Under the pieces are notes generated by a model, which did not search any database, had not been told where the DNA came from, and saw only the letters and a list, made by a program, of their open reading frames with translations. 64,000 nucleotides of DNA from CALAGB01 sp963789565 (GTDB lineage Bacteria > Chloroflexota > Chloroflexia > Thermomicrobiales > Thermomicrobiaceae), in NCBI GenBank assembly GCA_963789565.1, contig CAWBKX010000002.1, forward strand, positions 2,480,001 through 2,544,000. The letters are read 5' to 3'. Shown here one piece after another: positions 24,922 through 33,762 of this stretch (its first letter is position 1; every line of letters begins with the position of its first letter). The position numbers and the translations under genes were made by a program.

Positions 24922-25896
24922 ATGAATACGTCGACCTGGATACTGGTGATCTTGAGTCTTGCCTTCGCCTGGAGCATGGGTGCCCACTACACCGGGGCGG
25001 TCATGGGCATGCCGTTTGCTTCCAAGTCCATTCGCCTCTGGCCCGCGCTGCTCAGCATGTCGGTCCTGACCATCATCGGCGCCACGCTGGCCAGCCACGG
25101 GGTGCAGGAGACGGTCGGGCTGCATATTGTCAGCGCCAGCCAAGTGACGGTACCCATGCTGATCGTGATGGAGTTCGGCGCCTTCTTCCTCACCACTATT
25201 TACACCTATGTCAAGGTTCCAACCTCAACCATCCAGATCCTCATCTTCTGCATCGTGGGGACGGCCGTCGCGGCGAGCGCCGACATCAACTGGACGACCA
25301 TTTGGCATCTGGCTTTGATCTGGGTGCTGGCGCCACCTGCCGCCTGTCTTTTCGGCTTCGTCTTCACCCGACTGCTGGATCGCTTCGTACCCAGCGCGCA
25401 CGAGTCGTACGTGGAGCAACGCAGTAGCAGCTTCTTGCCCGCGTTGCTGGTACTCGTCGGGGGCGGAGCGTCCTTCGTGCTCGGCGCAAACGACGTCTCG
25501 AATGCCGTTGGCGTTTGGTCGTCGGTCCACGTGACCAGCCTCTTGATCGCCGGACTGCTGGGTGGTATCGCCATGGCGGTCGGGGCGTTGACCTGGGGAC
25601 AGCGCATCCTGCACCGGGTAGCGTTCGACATCGTCAAGGTCGATCTCGCCATGGCTAGCGCCGCGCAGTTTGTGCAAGCCCTGGTCGTGATCCTGGCGGT
25701 TACGCAGGGTCTCTTTACCTCGATGAATCAGGCACTGGTTGGCGCAATGGCGGGTACTGGTCTGGCGCGTGGTCGCGAGACGGTGCAGACGGGAACATTG
25801 ATCGGAATCGTCAAAGGCTGGGCCATCAGCCCGATCAGCGGCTTTGCCCTCTGTTTCCTCCTGGAACATCTGTTGATCGCACTCGGTCACGGCTGA
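24922..25896 (+). CDS. PiT-family inorganic anion (phosphate or sulfate) permease
   Basis: A 324-residue, roughly 9-10 TM protein of the PHO4/PiT family. The second inverted repeat has the canonical signature GANDVSNAVG. In the first repeat the equivalent N-terminal site reads MGAHYTGAVMG, so the GANDxxNA signature there is lost. The size fits short PiT members, which include the CysP sulfate permeases as well as phosphate transporters. ATG 24922 follows AAAGGACGCC. No PhoU-like gene is adjacent, as would be common for phosphate PiT. The ion therefore remains open. Confidence 0.82.
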   Translation: MNTSTWILVILSLAFAWSMGAHYTGAVMGMPFASKSIRLWPALLSMSVLTIIGATLASHGVQETVGLHIVSASQVTVPMLIVMEFGAFFLTTIYTYVKVPTSTIQILIFCIVGTAVAASADINWTTIWHLALIWVLAPPAACLFGFVFTRLLDRFVPSAHESYVEQRSSSFLPALLVLVGGGASFVLGANDVSNAVGVWSSVHVTSLLIAGLLGGIAMAVGALTWGQRILHRVAFDIVKVDLAMASAAQFVQALVVILAVTQGLFTSMNQALVGAMAGTGLARGRETVQTGTLIGIVKGWAISPISGFALCFLLEHLLIALGHG

Positions 25897-25940
25897 GAGC
25901 ACTGGCGCCCCCTCGAATGACAGCTTGGCTGAGCCAGTCG

Positions 25941-26702
25941 TCAGTCGATCGGACGCGGCGTCCAGGCCACGACGTCAAGCCTTTTGGCGAAATGAAGCAG
26001 TGGCGGCTGATCGGTCGGGATGATGCCGTGCGCGGAGAGCATCGTCTGCGTCTCGAACTCAGCTTCGGCCACTTGCAACGGCCATGGCTCATGCAGGATG
26101 TCGGCGCGACAGATTCTTCCCCGATTGTCGATGGTGTAGAGGCAGTAACGCTCGGTTAGCCAGTATTCGAGCGTGCCCGGCTGCGTACGCAAGACAGGCT
26201 CAACCGGCTTGAACCAGCCGCGAAGCTCGGCGGGGGAGCCACGGCCGTCGGCGCGGGTGCTGGAGTACAGGATCGTGTCGCCATCGGCGTGCGTTTGCAT
26301 ACGCGCGTTGAGGTATGGCAGATGAAACCAGCGTCGGGCTGTCTCGACCGCGAGTCGGTTGGCGGCGTCCAGGCTGAAGAAAAAGACGCCCGGCTTGCCG
26401 TCGACGTTGACGTAGGTACGCACGTTGAGCTCGGGGAAGGTCGACGTGCCCGGCACTTCGCGACAGCGGCGCAGACGCACGCCGCTCATCCAGAATGGAA
26501 CGACCGCTATCCAGGCTTGTCCGTCGAAGGTTTCCGGTGTGAGCGCGCGCGGCATCTGAGCGCGCAGTGCGTCAGGATCGACGGGCCAGTGGGCAAAGAG
26601 GAGGTCGTTCCACGTCTGCCACATACTGAAGGGACGATCCGGCACGGGCCAGGGTCGATGCGATGTATCGAAGGGGAGCTTCCGCTGGTTCGGCGCTGTC
26701 AT
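25941..26702 (-). CDS. DUF2071 (YqjF-like) protein
   Basis: About 253 residues. The N-terminal half has family features: FSMWQTWNDLLFAHWPVDPDALRAQMP, then WIAVVPFWMSGVRLR and ELNVRTYVNVDGKPGVFFFSLDA. DUF2071 is an uncharacterised family with an acetoacetate-decarboxylase-like fold; no activity is assigned. ATG 26702 is chosen because the residues before it look unstructured, but the ribosome binding site is poor and ATG 26765 cannot be excluded. The gene is divergent from the DUF3500 gene and convergent with the PiT gene. Confidence 0.8.
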   Translation of the reverse strand: MTAPNQRKLPFDTSHRPWPVPDRPFSMWQTWNDLLFAHWPVDPDALRAQMPRALTPETFDGQAWIAVVPFWMSGVRLRRCREVPGTSTFPELNVRTYVNVDGKPGVFFFSLDAANRLAVETARRWFHLPYLNARMQTHADGDTILYSSTRADGRGSPAELRGWFKPVEPVLRTQPGTLEYWLTERYCLYTIDNRGRICRADILHEPWPLQVAEAEFETQTMLSAHGIIPTDQPPLLHFAKRLDVVAWTPRPID

Positions 26703-26900
26703 ATGGTGTGACTCGATCTGCTCGCTCACGCACTGCCACTCAACTTTCAGGCCCAATCTCCACACATCACTCTAACACCGGCGCGGGCTGACCTCCATCA
26801 CGTCGCCGTCGGGCATGAACAATCTTCGCCGTACGCGGTTGGATTGGGTTTAGAATGGGCAGATCGATGAGCATGAGCCACAGACGAAGAGGAGGCCGGC

Positions 26901-28052
26901 ATGGTCATGGATTCCGGAATCGATGCCAGCAGCGTCGTCGAACGCATGGGTGGGGCGGTCAGTCAATTCCTCGCGTCGCTATCGACCGATCAACGCGCTA
27001 CAGCGCGGCTCGATTTCGATGACCTGGAGGAGCGCACGCGCTGGTTCTACACGCCGATTCGGCGTAAGGGTCTGCCGTTGGCCGAGATGGATCGACCGCA
27101 GCAACGGCTGGCACACCAGCTTCTCGCAACCGGACTCAGCCGCACCGCCTATTTCACGGCCTCCACCATCATGGGAATCGAGAACACCCTGGATGCGGTA
27201 GAGGGTTGGAGCTTTCAGCAGCGACGTGGAACCACGCCCGAACGCGCCACAGGCACCTATGGTCGCGATCCCCTGATGTTCTACGTCAGCGTCTTCGGTG
27301 AACCGGATACGCGTAAACCGTGGGGATGGCGCTTTGAGGGGCACCACATTTCGGTCAACTACGTGATCGTCAACGGTCGTATCGTGGCACCCACGCCGAC
27401 GTTCTTCGGCTCCAATCCGGCCGAAACGCCGCTCGGTTCCGTGGGGACGCTGCGTCCGCTCGGTGACGTCGAGGATCTGGCGCGCGAGTTGCTCCATTTG
27501 CTGGCCGAAGAACAGCGCGCTCGGGCGCTCCTCTCGACAATTGCGCCGCCCGACATCGTCATGGCCAATCGTCCCACCTTCATGGAAGGGGCATTGCCAC
27601 TGGCCACGCCGAACCTGTTTGGCTGGGAATTGACCACGATCGAGCAGGACGACCTTCCCGAGCAGTGGCGTTTGCTCGGTTTCACGCAGGAACATCAGGA
27701 AGCGTGCTGCTACACCGAGATACCCAAGGGACTCGTGGCCAGCGATATGAGCAGCACGCAGCGCGAAATCCTGGATGCGCTCATTCGGGAGTACATTCAC
27801 CGAATGCCGGACGAGATTGCCGAGATCGAGACGAGCATGTTCACAGGCGATCATCTGCCGGAGGTCCACTTTGCCTGGGCGGGCGGAATCGAGCGGCGCC
27901 AGCCACACTATTACCGGCTACAGAGCCCACGCTTCCTGGTGGAGTATGACAATACCCAGGACGGTGCCAACCACGTGCATACGGTCTGGCGCGATCCGCT
28001 AAACGATTTCGGCGCCGACCTCCTGGCGCGCCATTATCAGGTGAGCCATTAG
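26901..28052 (+). CDS. DUF3500 family protein
   Basis: A 383-residue soluble protein. Family hallmarks are GWRFEGHHISVNYVIVNG in the middle, FFGSNPAE, and the C-terminal NHVHTVWRDPLNDFGADLL, with several His residues that could bind a metal. The N-terminal FLASLSTDQRATARLDFDD is also typical. DUF3500 proteins have no settled function; the conserved His and Asp pattern suggests a hydrolase or metal-binding protein, which is inference. No signal peptide is visible. ATG 26901 has a strong GAGGAGG. The gene appears monocistronic. Confidence 0.85.
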   Translation: MVMDSGIDASSVVERMGGAVSQFLASLSTDQRATARLDFDDLEERTRWFYTPIRRKGLPLAEMDRPQQRLAHQLLATGLSRTAYFTASTIMGIENTLDAVEGWSFQQRRGTTPERATGTYGRDPLMFYVSVFGEPDTRKPWGWRFEGHHISVNYVIVNGRIVAPTPTFFGSNPAETPLGSVGTLRPLGDVEDLARELLHLLAEEQRARALLSTIAPPDIVMANRPTFMEGALPLATPNLFGWELTTIEQDDLPEQWRLLGFTQEHQEACCYTEIPKGLVASDMSSTQREILDALIREYIHRMPDEIAEIETSMFTGDHLPEVHFAWAGGIERRQPHYYRLQSPRFLVEYDNTQDGANHVHTVWRDPLNDFGADLLARHYQVSH

Positions 28053-28151
28053 GACGGATTTCCGGTGGTCGCGTTGCGGGACGACATTTATGGCGCCCAA
28101 TGCGGTCAGGGCACGATGGGCCACAATTGCCCCGACCGCGCGGTGGGCCGT

Positions 28152-30824
28152 TCAGTCATCCAGAATGTCGTCACGACCTAATCGCCGCAGCGCGGTGTTG
28201 GCCACGGCGCGCCCATGTTTGTGCAACGCGTCGATCAGCAAGACCGCGGGTGCGGCGAAGAGCGCCACCAGCGCCCCGGCCAGGGGAGGCGGAGCCTGAC
28301 CCAACAGCGACGCCACGGGCGAGACAAACAGGAAGACGGCAAGAGCCAACAATTCGAACGAGACGGCCCCGAGGAGTAACGGGTTGCTGCGCCAACCGAG
28401 GCGTCCTGGCCATTCGATAGAGCTGCGGCAGGCGAAGGCGTTTCCGATCTGACCGATCACCACCGCGGTGAAGGCGGCACCCGAAGCGGCCAAGAGCGCG
28501 TGTCCGGTTGGGAAACCTTGACCCGGTCGCCAGCCCACCGTCATCAAACCAGCAATGAAGGCCAGCATCTCGACCAGCGCCTCGGTTGGGCCGAGCACGC
28601 CGAAGACCCGACGAAGCAGAGCGCGATCGATCAGATGACGTCGCTGTGGGGGCTGTTGCAACACGCCGGCTCTGGGTGGTTCGGCGCCGAGTGCCAGGGC
28701 GGGCAGTAGATCGGTGCCGATGTCGAGTGCCAGGATCTGCAAAACGCCGAGAGCCAGCGGGAATCGGCCGCCGGAGAGGGCCCAAACGACGAATGGCGTG
28801 AGCTCGGCGACGTTGTCGGTCAGGTGATAGGTCAGAAAGCGGCGGATGTTGCTGAAGGTGGCGCGTCCCTGCTCGATGGCGGCCACGATCGTGGCGAAGT
28901 CGTCGTCAAGCAACACCAGGTCGGCGGCCTCACGCGCCACATCGGTCCCCGACTCTCCCATGGCGATGCCGATATCCGCCTCTTGTAGCGCCGGTCCGTC
29001 ATTTACGCCGTCGCCGGTCATGGCTACGACGTGGCCGCGTGCCCGCAACGCGCGAGCAATGCGCAGCTTCTCCTCCGGCGAGACGCGGCTGACGACCACG
29101 CCATCGCGATCGAGCAGCGCGCCGAGCACTGCGTCGTCCTTTGGGAGTTGATGACCTTCGAGAACAAGCTGTTCGGGGCCAAGCAGGCCGACTTCCTGGG
29201 CGATGGCTCGTGCCGTCGCCGGATGGTCTCCGGTGATCATCGAGACGCGGATACCGGCGGTGCGGCAGGCGGCGATGGCGTCGGCCGCGTGATTCCGAGG
29301 CGGATCTTCCAGCCCAATCAACCCGAGCAACTCGAGGTCGCGTTCCGCCGCTTCGGCCGGAACGTCCATATCTGCCGGGACCATTCCCCGCGCCACTCCA
29401 ATGACGCGCAGCCCCGCACTCGCCATGCGTTCGAGCGTAACCCGCGCGTCGTTGTCGACAGAGAGACAGCAATCGAATAAGGCGTCAGGCGCTCCTTTGA
29501 CGAGGAGTCGCTGACCCACCACAATCGACATGCGGCGTCGATTTGGGTCGAACGGGTATTGCATGCTGATCGGGTTCGATCGCTCGTCGAGTTCGACGTC
29601 GATCTGGAGCTTGCGTGCCAGAACGTCGAGCGCCGCTTCCATGGGATCGCCCAGTGTCGTCCAACGGCCGTTTTCCATGACGGCACGACCCTCCGAGCAG
29701 CGAATGGCTGCCAGGGCCAGATCGCGCACGCTTTCCGACACGCTCGGATCGCACGTCACTTCGCCTTCGGGTGCATAGCCCGCACCGCTTACCTTCGCAA
29801 CGCCTGAAGGCGTCCAGAGCTGCACCACCGTCATCTCGTTGCGGGTGAGCGTGCCGGTCTTGTCGGTGCAGATATAGGTGGTCGATCCGAGCGTCTCGAC
29901 CGATTCGAGCCGGCGGACCAGTGCGTGACGCCGAGCCATGTGCTGTGCCCCGATCGCCAGCGCCAGCGTCAAAGTAGGCAGGAGTCCCTCAGGAACAAGC
30001 GCCACCGTGACGCCGATGGCGAACAGGAAACCATCACTGGCCGGCGTGCCGACCAATAGGGCGATGATGAAGAAGGACACGCCGACTCCCAGCGCCACTC
30101 CAGCGATGGTCCGCACCACGCGATCGAGCTCGCGAGCCAGTGGGCTCGGCGGGCGTCGGCCCGCGTGAGTCAACGCCGCGATGCTGGCCAGCTTTGTGTC
30201 TGCTCCGGTTGCAGTGACGATCCCCTCCGCGGCACCTTTGACGACGAACGTGCCCGCGAAGGCAGATTCCCTTTCGCCAACCGGTACGGGAACGCTCTCG
30301 CCCGTGAGCATCGACGTGTTGATCTCGAGGCTGTGCGCGCTGGACAGAGTCAGATCGGCCGGTACCCGATCTCCCGGCCGCAGCACGACAAGATCGCCGA
30401 TGACAAGGTCGTCCGCACCCACGTCGACGAATCTGCCGTCTCGTCGAACGGTCACGCGGCGTGGAAGGAGGTCGCGCAGGCGTTCCGCGGCGCGTTCCGC
30501 CCGGTATTCTTGAGCGAAGGCGAAAAGGCCGTTGACGAGAATGACAACGAAGATGGCTGCGCCGAGCTGGGGCATATGCGCCACGAAAGCCAGCACCCCC
30601 GCGGCCCACAGCATTAGGGCGAAGAAGTGGACGAACTGACGGCCGATCAGACGCCACGCTGGTGGCGGAGGTGACGTGGGAAGACGATTGGGGCCGTTCG
30701 AACGGAGACGTGCGGCCGCCTCAATGCTCGTCAGCCCACGTTGAGGGACTCTCTGTTCCGGCGTCTCGGTCGGTGAAACATCGAGATTTGAAGGCGGTGG
30801 AAGCTGGTGAATCTGGCTGCCCAT
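28152..30824 (-). CDS. P2-type cation-transporting ATPase
   Basis: An 890-residue P-type ATPase with the cation-ATPase N-terminal domain, actuator TGES (about residue 174), M4 motif PEGLLPT (278-284), phosphorylation site DKTGTLT (Asp321), nucleotide-binding KGAPDALF, and hinge TGDGVNDGPAL. Ten TM segments are expected. The PEGLL form of M4 resembles Na/K- or Na-type pumps (IIC/IID) more than the Ca2+ pump PEGLP form; ion choice is therefore uncertain (Ca2+, Na+, K+ or Mg2+). The ribosome binding site at ATG 30824 is poor, so the start is tentative. It appears monocistronic. Confidence 0.93.
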   Translation of the reverse strand: MGSQIHQLPPPSNLDVSPTETPEQRVPQRGLTSIEAAARLRSNGPNRLPTSPPPPAWRLIGRQFVHFFALMLWAAGVLAFVAHMPQLGAAIFVVILVNGLFAFAQEYRAERAAERLRDLLPRRVTVRRDGRFVDVGADDLVIGDLVVLRPGDRVPADLTLSSAHSLEINTSMLTGESVPVPVGERESAFAGTFVVKGAAEGIVTATGADTKLASIAALTHAGRRPPSPLARELDRVVRTIAGVALGVGVSFFIIALLVGTPASDGFLFAIGVTVALVPEGLLPTLTLALAIGAQHMARRHALVRRLESVETLGSTTYICTDKTGTLTRNEMTVVQLWTPSGVAKVSGAGYAPEGEVTCDPSVSESVRDLALAAIRCSEGRAVMENGRWTTLGDPMEAALDVLARKLQIDVELDERSNPISMQYPFDPNRRRMSIVVGQRLLVKGAPDALFDCCLSVDNDARVTLERMASAGLRVIGVARGMVPADMDVPAEAAERDLELLGLIGLEDPPRNHAADAIAACRTAGIRVSMITGDHPATARAIAQEVGLLGPEQLVLEGHQLPKDDAVLGALLDRDGVVVSRVSPEEKLRIARALRARGHVVAMTGDGVNDGPALQEADIGIAMGESGTDVAREAADLVLLDDDFATIVAAIEQGRATFSNIRRFLTYHLTDNVAELTPFVVWALSGGRFPLALGVLQILALDIGTDLLPALALGAEPPRAGVLQQPPQRRHLIDRALLRRVFGVLGPTEALVEMLAFIAGLMTVGWRPGQGFPTGHALLAASGAAFTAVVIGQIGNAFACRSSIEWPGRLGWRSNPLLLGAVSFELLALAVFLFVSPVASLLGQAPPPLAGALVALFAAPAVLLIDALHKHGRAVANTALRRLGRDDILDD

Positions 30825-31051
30825 ATGAAGTGTCGATTCCGGCGCGATGCGTGTCTGCTCGTGCGCATGCCGCGCCTCTCAGTCTCCGACAGTTGGTGCA
30901 TCGGCGGTGAGCCAAAGCAGATGCGGATGCAACAATCGCGCAACAGCTATGTGCGACGCGTTTCTCCCGCCAGCGGATATCATGACAGTCGCATGGCCTG
31001 AAACATGCCGAGCGTCTGGAGAAGACGTCGGGAGCGGTCCGGAGGTAAAGG

Positions 31052-31603
31052 ATGTTCTACACCCGCAAAGGGGATGAGGGCTACACCGATCTGCTGGGCG
31101 ATCGTGTGCCGAAATATCACTTGCGCCCAGAGACGTACGGCACGCTTGATGAGGCGACTTCCTTCATCGGATTGGCGCGCGCCATGTCTGCCTCTTCTCG
31201 CACCAACGAGATTTTGGTCGAGGTGCAACGCGAACTTTATCTCATGATGGCCGAGTTGGCCTTCGCTCCGGACATGAAGCAGAAGCGATATCACATCACG
31301 GCTTCACACGTGAAGCGTGTTGAGGAAGAGACCGACAAGCTCAGCGCCGAGGTTGAGCTTCCGCCGCACTTCGTGCTGCCGGGTGACACGGTGCCAGGCG
31401 GCGTGCTCGACGTGGCCCGCACCGTGGTGCGACGCGCCGAACGACTGGCGGTGCGTCTGTCCCACGACGGCGAGATGGACAACCCGGAGGTGCTCGCCTA
31501 TCTGAATCGACTGTCGTCGCTCCTCTTCATTCTGGCCCGCTTCGAGGACCGAGAGGCGGGAAAGACGTCGACTCCGGCAAAGCAGGAGAAGCGCCAAGGC
31601 TGA
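31052..31603 (+). CDS. pduO: Cob(I)alamin adenosyltransferase, PduO type
   Basis: A 183-residue trimeric-type ATP:cob(I)alamin adenosyltransferase, which makes adenosylcobalamin. The ATP-binding N terminus TRKGDEGYTDLLG is intact, followed by GTLDEATSFIGLA, the RTVVRRAERL helix and YLNRLSSLLFILAR at the C terminus. ATG 31052 has GGAGGTAAAGG immediately upstream, one of the strongest ribosome binding sites in the window. No cobalamin-dependent enzyme or cobalamin riboswitch is seen nearby. It is followed by the peroxiredoxin gene on the same strand after 159 bases. Confidence 0.95.
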   Translation: MFYTRKGDEGYTDLLGDRVPKYHLRPETYGTLDEATSFIGLARAMSASSRTNEILVEVQRELYLMMAELAFAPDMKQKRYHITASHVKRVEEETDKLSAEVELPPHFVLPGDTVPGGVLDVARTVVRRAERLAVRLSHDGEMDNPEVLAYLNRLSSLLFILARFEDREAGKTSTPAKQEKRQG

Positions 31604-31674
31604 CGTACCGGCCGCTCGAAAGACCTGTCGGACGATTTGGAACAAAGCCCAGTCATATCGTTGTTAACAGGAAA

Positions 31675-31703
31675 TGGCGTCACGTGTCGTGTAGCTGACG
31701 CCA
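31675..31703. promoter_or_regulatory. Inverted repeat upstream of the peroxiredoxin gene
   Basis: TGGCGTCA and TGACGCCA form perfect 8-base arms around 13 bases, ending 59 bases before the peroxiredoxin ATG. It could be an operator for a redox regulator or a 5'-leader hairpin; it is too far from the adenosyltransferase stop and lacks a T run to be a good terminator. Confidence 0.35.
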
Positions 31704-31762
31704 CATCGCACCGTCGCGTTGCACTCGTCCAGCAGGACAAGATCTCAGGAGGGACTCTACAC

Positions 31763-32428
31763 ATGGAACAACAATTGGTCGTGCCATCGCTGCCTCGCTT
31801 GAATGAGCCGGCCCCCGACTTCGAAGCGCCGACCACGCATGGCGTCAAACGACTTTCGGATTACACCAACGCCGGGAAGTGGGTCCTGCTCTTCAGCCAC
31901 CCGGCTGACTTCACCCCGGTCTGCACGACCGAGTTCATGGCCTTCAGCCAGCTGACACCCGAGTTCGAGAAGCGCAACGTGCAGCTCCTCGGGCTGTCGG
32001 TCGATTCGGTCTCCGCGCACCTGGCCTGGATTCGCGACATCGAGGAGAACCTGGGAGTCAAGATCACGTTCCCAGTGATCGCTGATCTCGACACCAAAGT
32101 GGCGCAGCTGTACGGCATGATCCACCCGGGCGCCTCAGCCACTTCGGCCGTGCGTGCCGTTTTCATCATCGACCCGAAGCGTGTGCTGCGCGCCATGGTC
32201 TACTACCCGCTGACGACTGGACGCTTCATGCAGGAGTTCCTGCGGGTGATCGACGGTCTGCAGGCGACCGACAAGTTCAGTGTGTCGACCCCCGCCAACT
32301 GGCAGCCAGGCGATGAGGTCATCGTCCCGGCGCCCGCGTCGGCTGAGGCGTTGCAGGCGGAAGAGGCCAAGAAGGGCGAGTACGACTACAAGCGCTGGTA
32401 CCTGCGCTTCAAGAAGATCAACCAATAG
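31763..32428 (+). CDS. 1-Cys peroxiredoxin (Prx6/AhpC-TSA family)
   Basis: A 221-residue peroxiredoxin that reduces hydrogen peroxide and organic hydroperoxides. The active-site motif HPADFTPVCTTEF carries the peroxidatic Cys54 and is the only Cys in the protein, so it is the 1-Cys type. The Prx6-like C-terminal extension (PANWQPGDEVIVP and KRWYLRFKK) is complete. ATG 31763 follows CAGGAGGG; upstream in-frame residues are not needed. A clear hairpin terminator lies 27 bases after the stop. Confidence 0.95.
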   Translation: MEQQLVVPSLPRLNEPAPDFEAPTTHGVKRLSDYTNAGKWVLLFSHPADFTPVCTTEFMAFSQLTPEFEKRNVQLLGLSVDSVSAHLAWIRDIEENLGVKITFPVIADLDTKVAQLYGMIHPGASATSAVRAVFIIDPKRVLRAMVYYPLTTGRFMQEFLRVIDGLQATDKFSVSTPANWQPGDEVIVPAPASAEALQAEEAKKGEYDYKRWYLRFKKINQ

Positions 32429-32454
32429 CACCAGACATCGCTTTGCAGCGAACG

Positions 32455-32482
32455 ACGGGCCGACGCAATTGCGCCGGCCCGT
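32455..32482 (+). terminator. Rho-independent terminator of the peroxiredoxin gene
   Basis: ACGGGCCG and CGGCCCGT pair perfectly, and the inner CGCAATTGCG is itself palindromic, giving a long stem with one mismatch. It is followed by TTTG. Its position 27 bases after the stop codon supports termination. Confidence 0.6.
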
Positions 32483-32703
32483 TTGCGTGTCACAGGCTGG
32501 AATTTCGTTGGGGAAGACCGTGTGTCCTCCTGGCGTGGAATAGCCACAAACGCGCATCGAAGACATGTCCGTCAGGTGCGCGACTCGGGCTACATCATCG
32601 TGCGAAATGGTCAAATTTGCGGGAGCACAACACCCACTACGTAGGTACCCGGCTCCCCGACCAGACCCATCAATGGGCGATCAATAGCGGGACGTTTGCA
32701 CTG

Positions 32704-32868
32704 CTACATGTGGTTCTGTCGCGTGAGATATTCCATCTCGGCTTCGCGCAGTGGCTCGGTTCGAGGATTGGAACGATGTCCATGGCCGACGCGACGGTTG
32801 ACATACGCGACGAGCAACGACACGACGAAGAATAGGATCGCGCCGAGAGTGACATAGAGCGCAGTCAT
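32704..32868 (-). CDS. 54-residue single-pass membrane protein
   Basis: A short frame starting at ATG 32868 after an AAAGGACA ribosome binding site. The product begins MTALYVTLGAILFFVVSLLV: one hydrophobic segment of about 20 residues, followed by an Arg-rich segment (NRRVGHGHR) and a polar tail ending REAEMEYLTRQNHM. That is the layout of a small N-out, C-in membrane protein. No family is recognised. The good ribosome binding site, positive-inside charge after the TM and clean hydrophobicity make it likely real. It lies downstream of dcd on the same strand. Confidence 0.55.
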   Translation of the reverse strand: MTALYVTLGAILFFVVSLLVAYVNRRVGHGHRSNPRTEPLREAEMEYLTRQNHM

Positions 32869-32944
32869 CGGAGTCTGTCCTTTCGCTCCTCTTATGTCAT
32901 CGTAGCGCGTGTGGGAGGTTGCTTCAACTTAACAAAGATGCGGA

Positions 32945-33535
32945 TCAGCTTTCCCGATCTCGATCGCCCATCTCCTCCGACAGTCCACTAGCGCGTGGCT
33001 GAATTTGTCCGGCGTACTTGTTCCCTTGTTTCTTGCGATAGGGGACCAGCGCAGGTGATGTCAGCTGTTCGAAGGTGAAGGAGCAGATGCGCATGCCCGG
33101 GTAGAGTGCGACGGCCATGCGTCCGGAATTTGAGAGCTCCATGGTGGCCGTGCCGACCCAGCCCGGCTCGAAGACCGCCGCCGTGCTGTGGACGGTGATG
33201 CCGAGCCGCGCGATGCTGCTACGGCCCTCCAGCCGGCCAAGCAGATCGTCCGGCAGCTCGAGCGATTCCATGGTCGATGCCAGCGCGAAATCACCCGCCT
33301 GCATGATGAAGGCCTCCCCTTCGGGAACCACCAACGTGCGCATAGCCTCCCCGATCGAAAGTGGCTGCCGCGGGTCGATATATGAAAAGCGGGAGTGCTC
33401 GAAGACCATGAAGGTGTCGCCCAGGCGGAAGTCGATCGAACAGGAGCCCATGTGCTGTTCCAGGTCCGGCTCGGGCGAAATTTTGATTCTGCCATCGCGC
33501 AGCGCCTGGAGGATCTCGCGGTCAGCCAGTATCAT
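32945..33535 (-). CDS. dcd: dCTP deaminase
   Basis: A 196-residue dCTP deaminase, which converts dCTP to dUTP (or directly to dUMP in the bifunctional type). The motifs are GSCSIDFRLG (30-39), the nucleotide-binding GRSSIARLG (104-112), FEPGWVGTATMEL with catalytic Glu133, and a C-terminal QGNKYAGQIQPRAS lid. ATG 33535 is chosen because GGGAG lies seven bases upstream and family members start at MIL-D/S-x-EI; longer starts are unlikely. A promoter is visible upstream, divergent from the LCP gene. Confidence 0.93.
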   Translation of the reverse strand: MILADREILQALRDGRIKISPEPDLEQHMGSCSIDFRLGDTFMVFEHSRFSYIDPRQPLSIGEAMRTLVVPEGEAFIMQAGDFALASTMESLELPDDLLGRLEGRSSIARLGITVHSTAAVFEPGWVGTATMELSNSGRMAVALYPGMRICSFTFEQLTSPALVPYRKKQGNKYAGQIQPRASGLSEEMGDRDRES

Positions 33536-33617
33536 CGAAGTACTCCCATGCATCACGTGACGTTTTGGCCTGCTCGTGCGTTGTTGTATCGGGAGACGCG
33601 CATCACGTAGAACGTAC

Positions 33618-33646
33618 AGTATGCGGCGGCCCCCATAGCGAGTCAA
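33618..33646 (-). promoter_or_regulatory. Probable promoter of dcd
   Basis: On the minus strand TTGACT (33646-33641), a 17-base spacer and CATACT (33623-33618). It leaves a leader of about 75 bases before the dcd ATG. Confidence 0.45.
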
Positions 33647-33673
33647 GCGTGACTCGGTGGCACCATCGCGCCA

Positions 33674-33682
33674 TGTTATAAT
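33674..33682 (+). promoter_or_regulatory. Extended -10 promoter of the LCP gene
   Basis: TGTTATAAT matches the extended -10 consensus (TGn followed by a perfect TATAAT at 33677-33682). No good -35 is present, which is expected for extended -10 promoters. It points to the LCP gene. Confidence 0.5.
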
Positions 33683-33722
33683 CCGCCGTCATGCCGCCAC
33701 AGAGACATGGCCAGGCGAGATA

Positions 33723-33746
33723 GAGTGCCCAAGACGTTGGGCGCTC
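33723..33746 (+). other. 5'-leader hairpin before the LCP gene
   Basis: GAGTGCCCAA and TTGGGCGCTC form a 10-base stem with one G-T wobble around a GACG tetraloop. It lies between the extended -10 and the AGGA ribosome binding site (33749-33752), so it would be in the mRNA leader and could affect translation or message stability. Confidence 0.4.
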
Positions 33747-33762
33747 TCAGGAAGTGAACGAC

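Noticed and set aside
30825..31051. Cobalamin riboswitch in front of the adenosyltransferase gene
   Set aside because: No B12 box-like sequence or plausible set of conserved stems was found by eye.
32443..32835. Rightward open frame after the peroxiredoxin gene
   Set aside because: It begins inside the terminator region, lacks a ribosome binding site and overlaps the better supported 54-residue membrane protein on the other strand.
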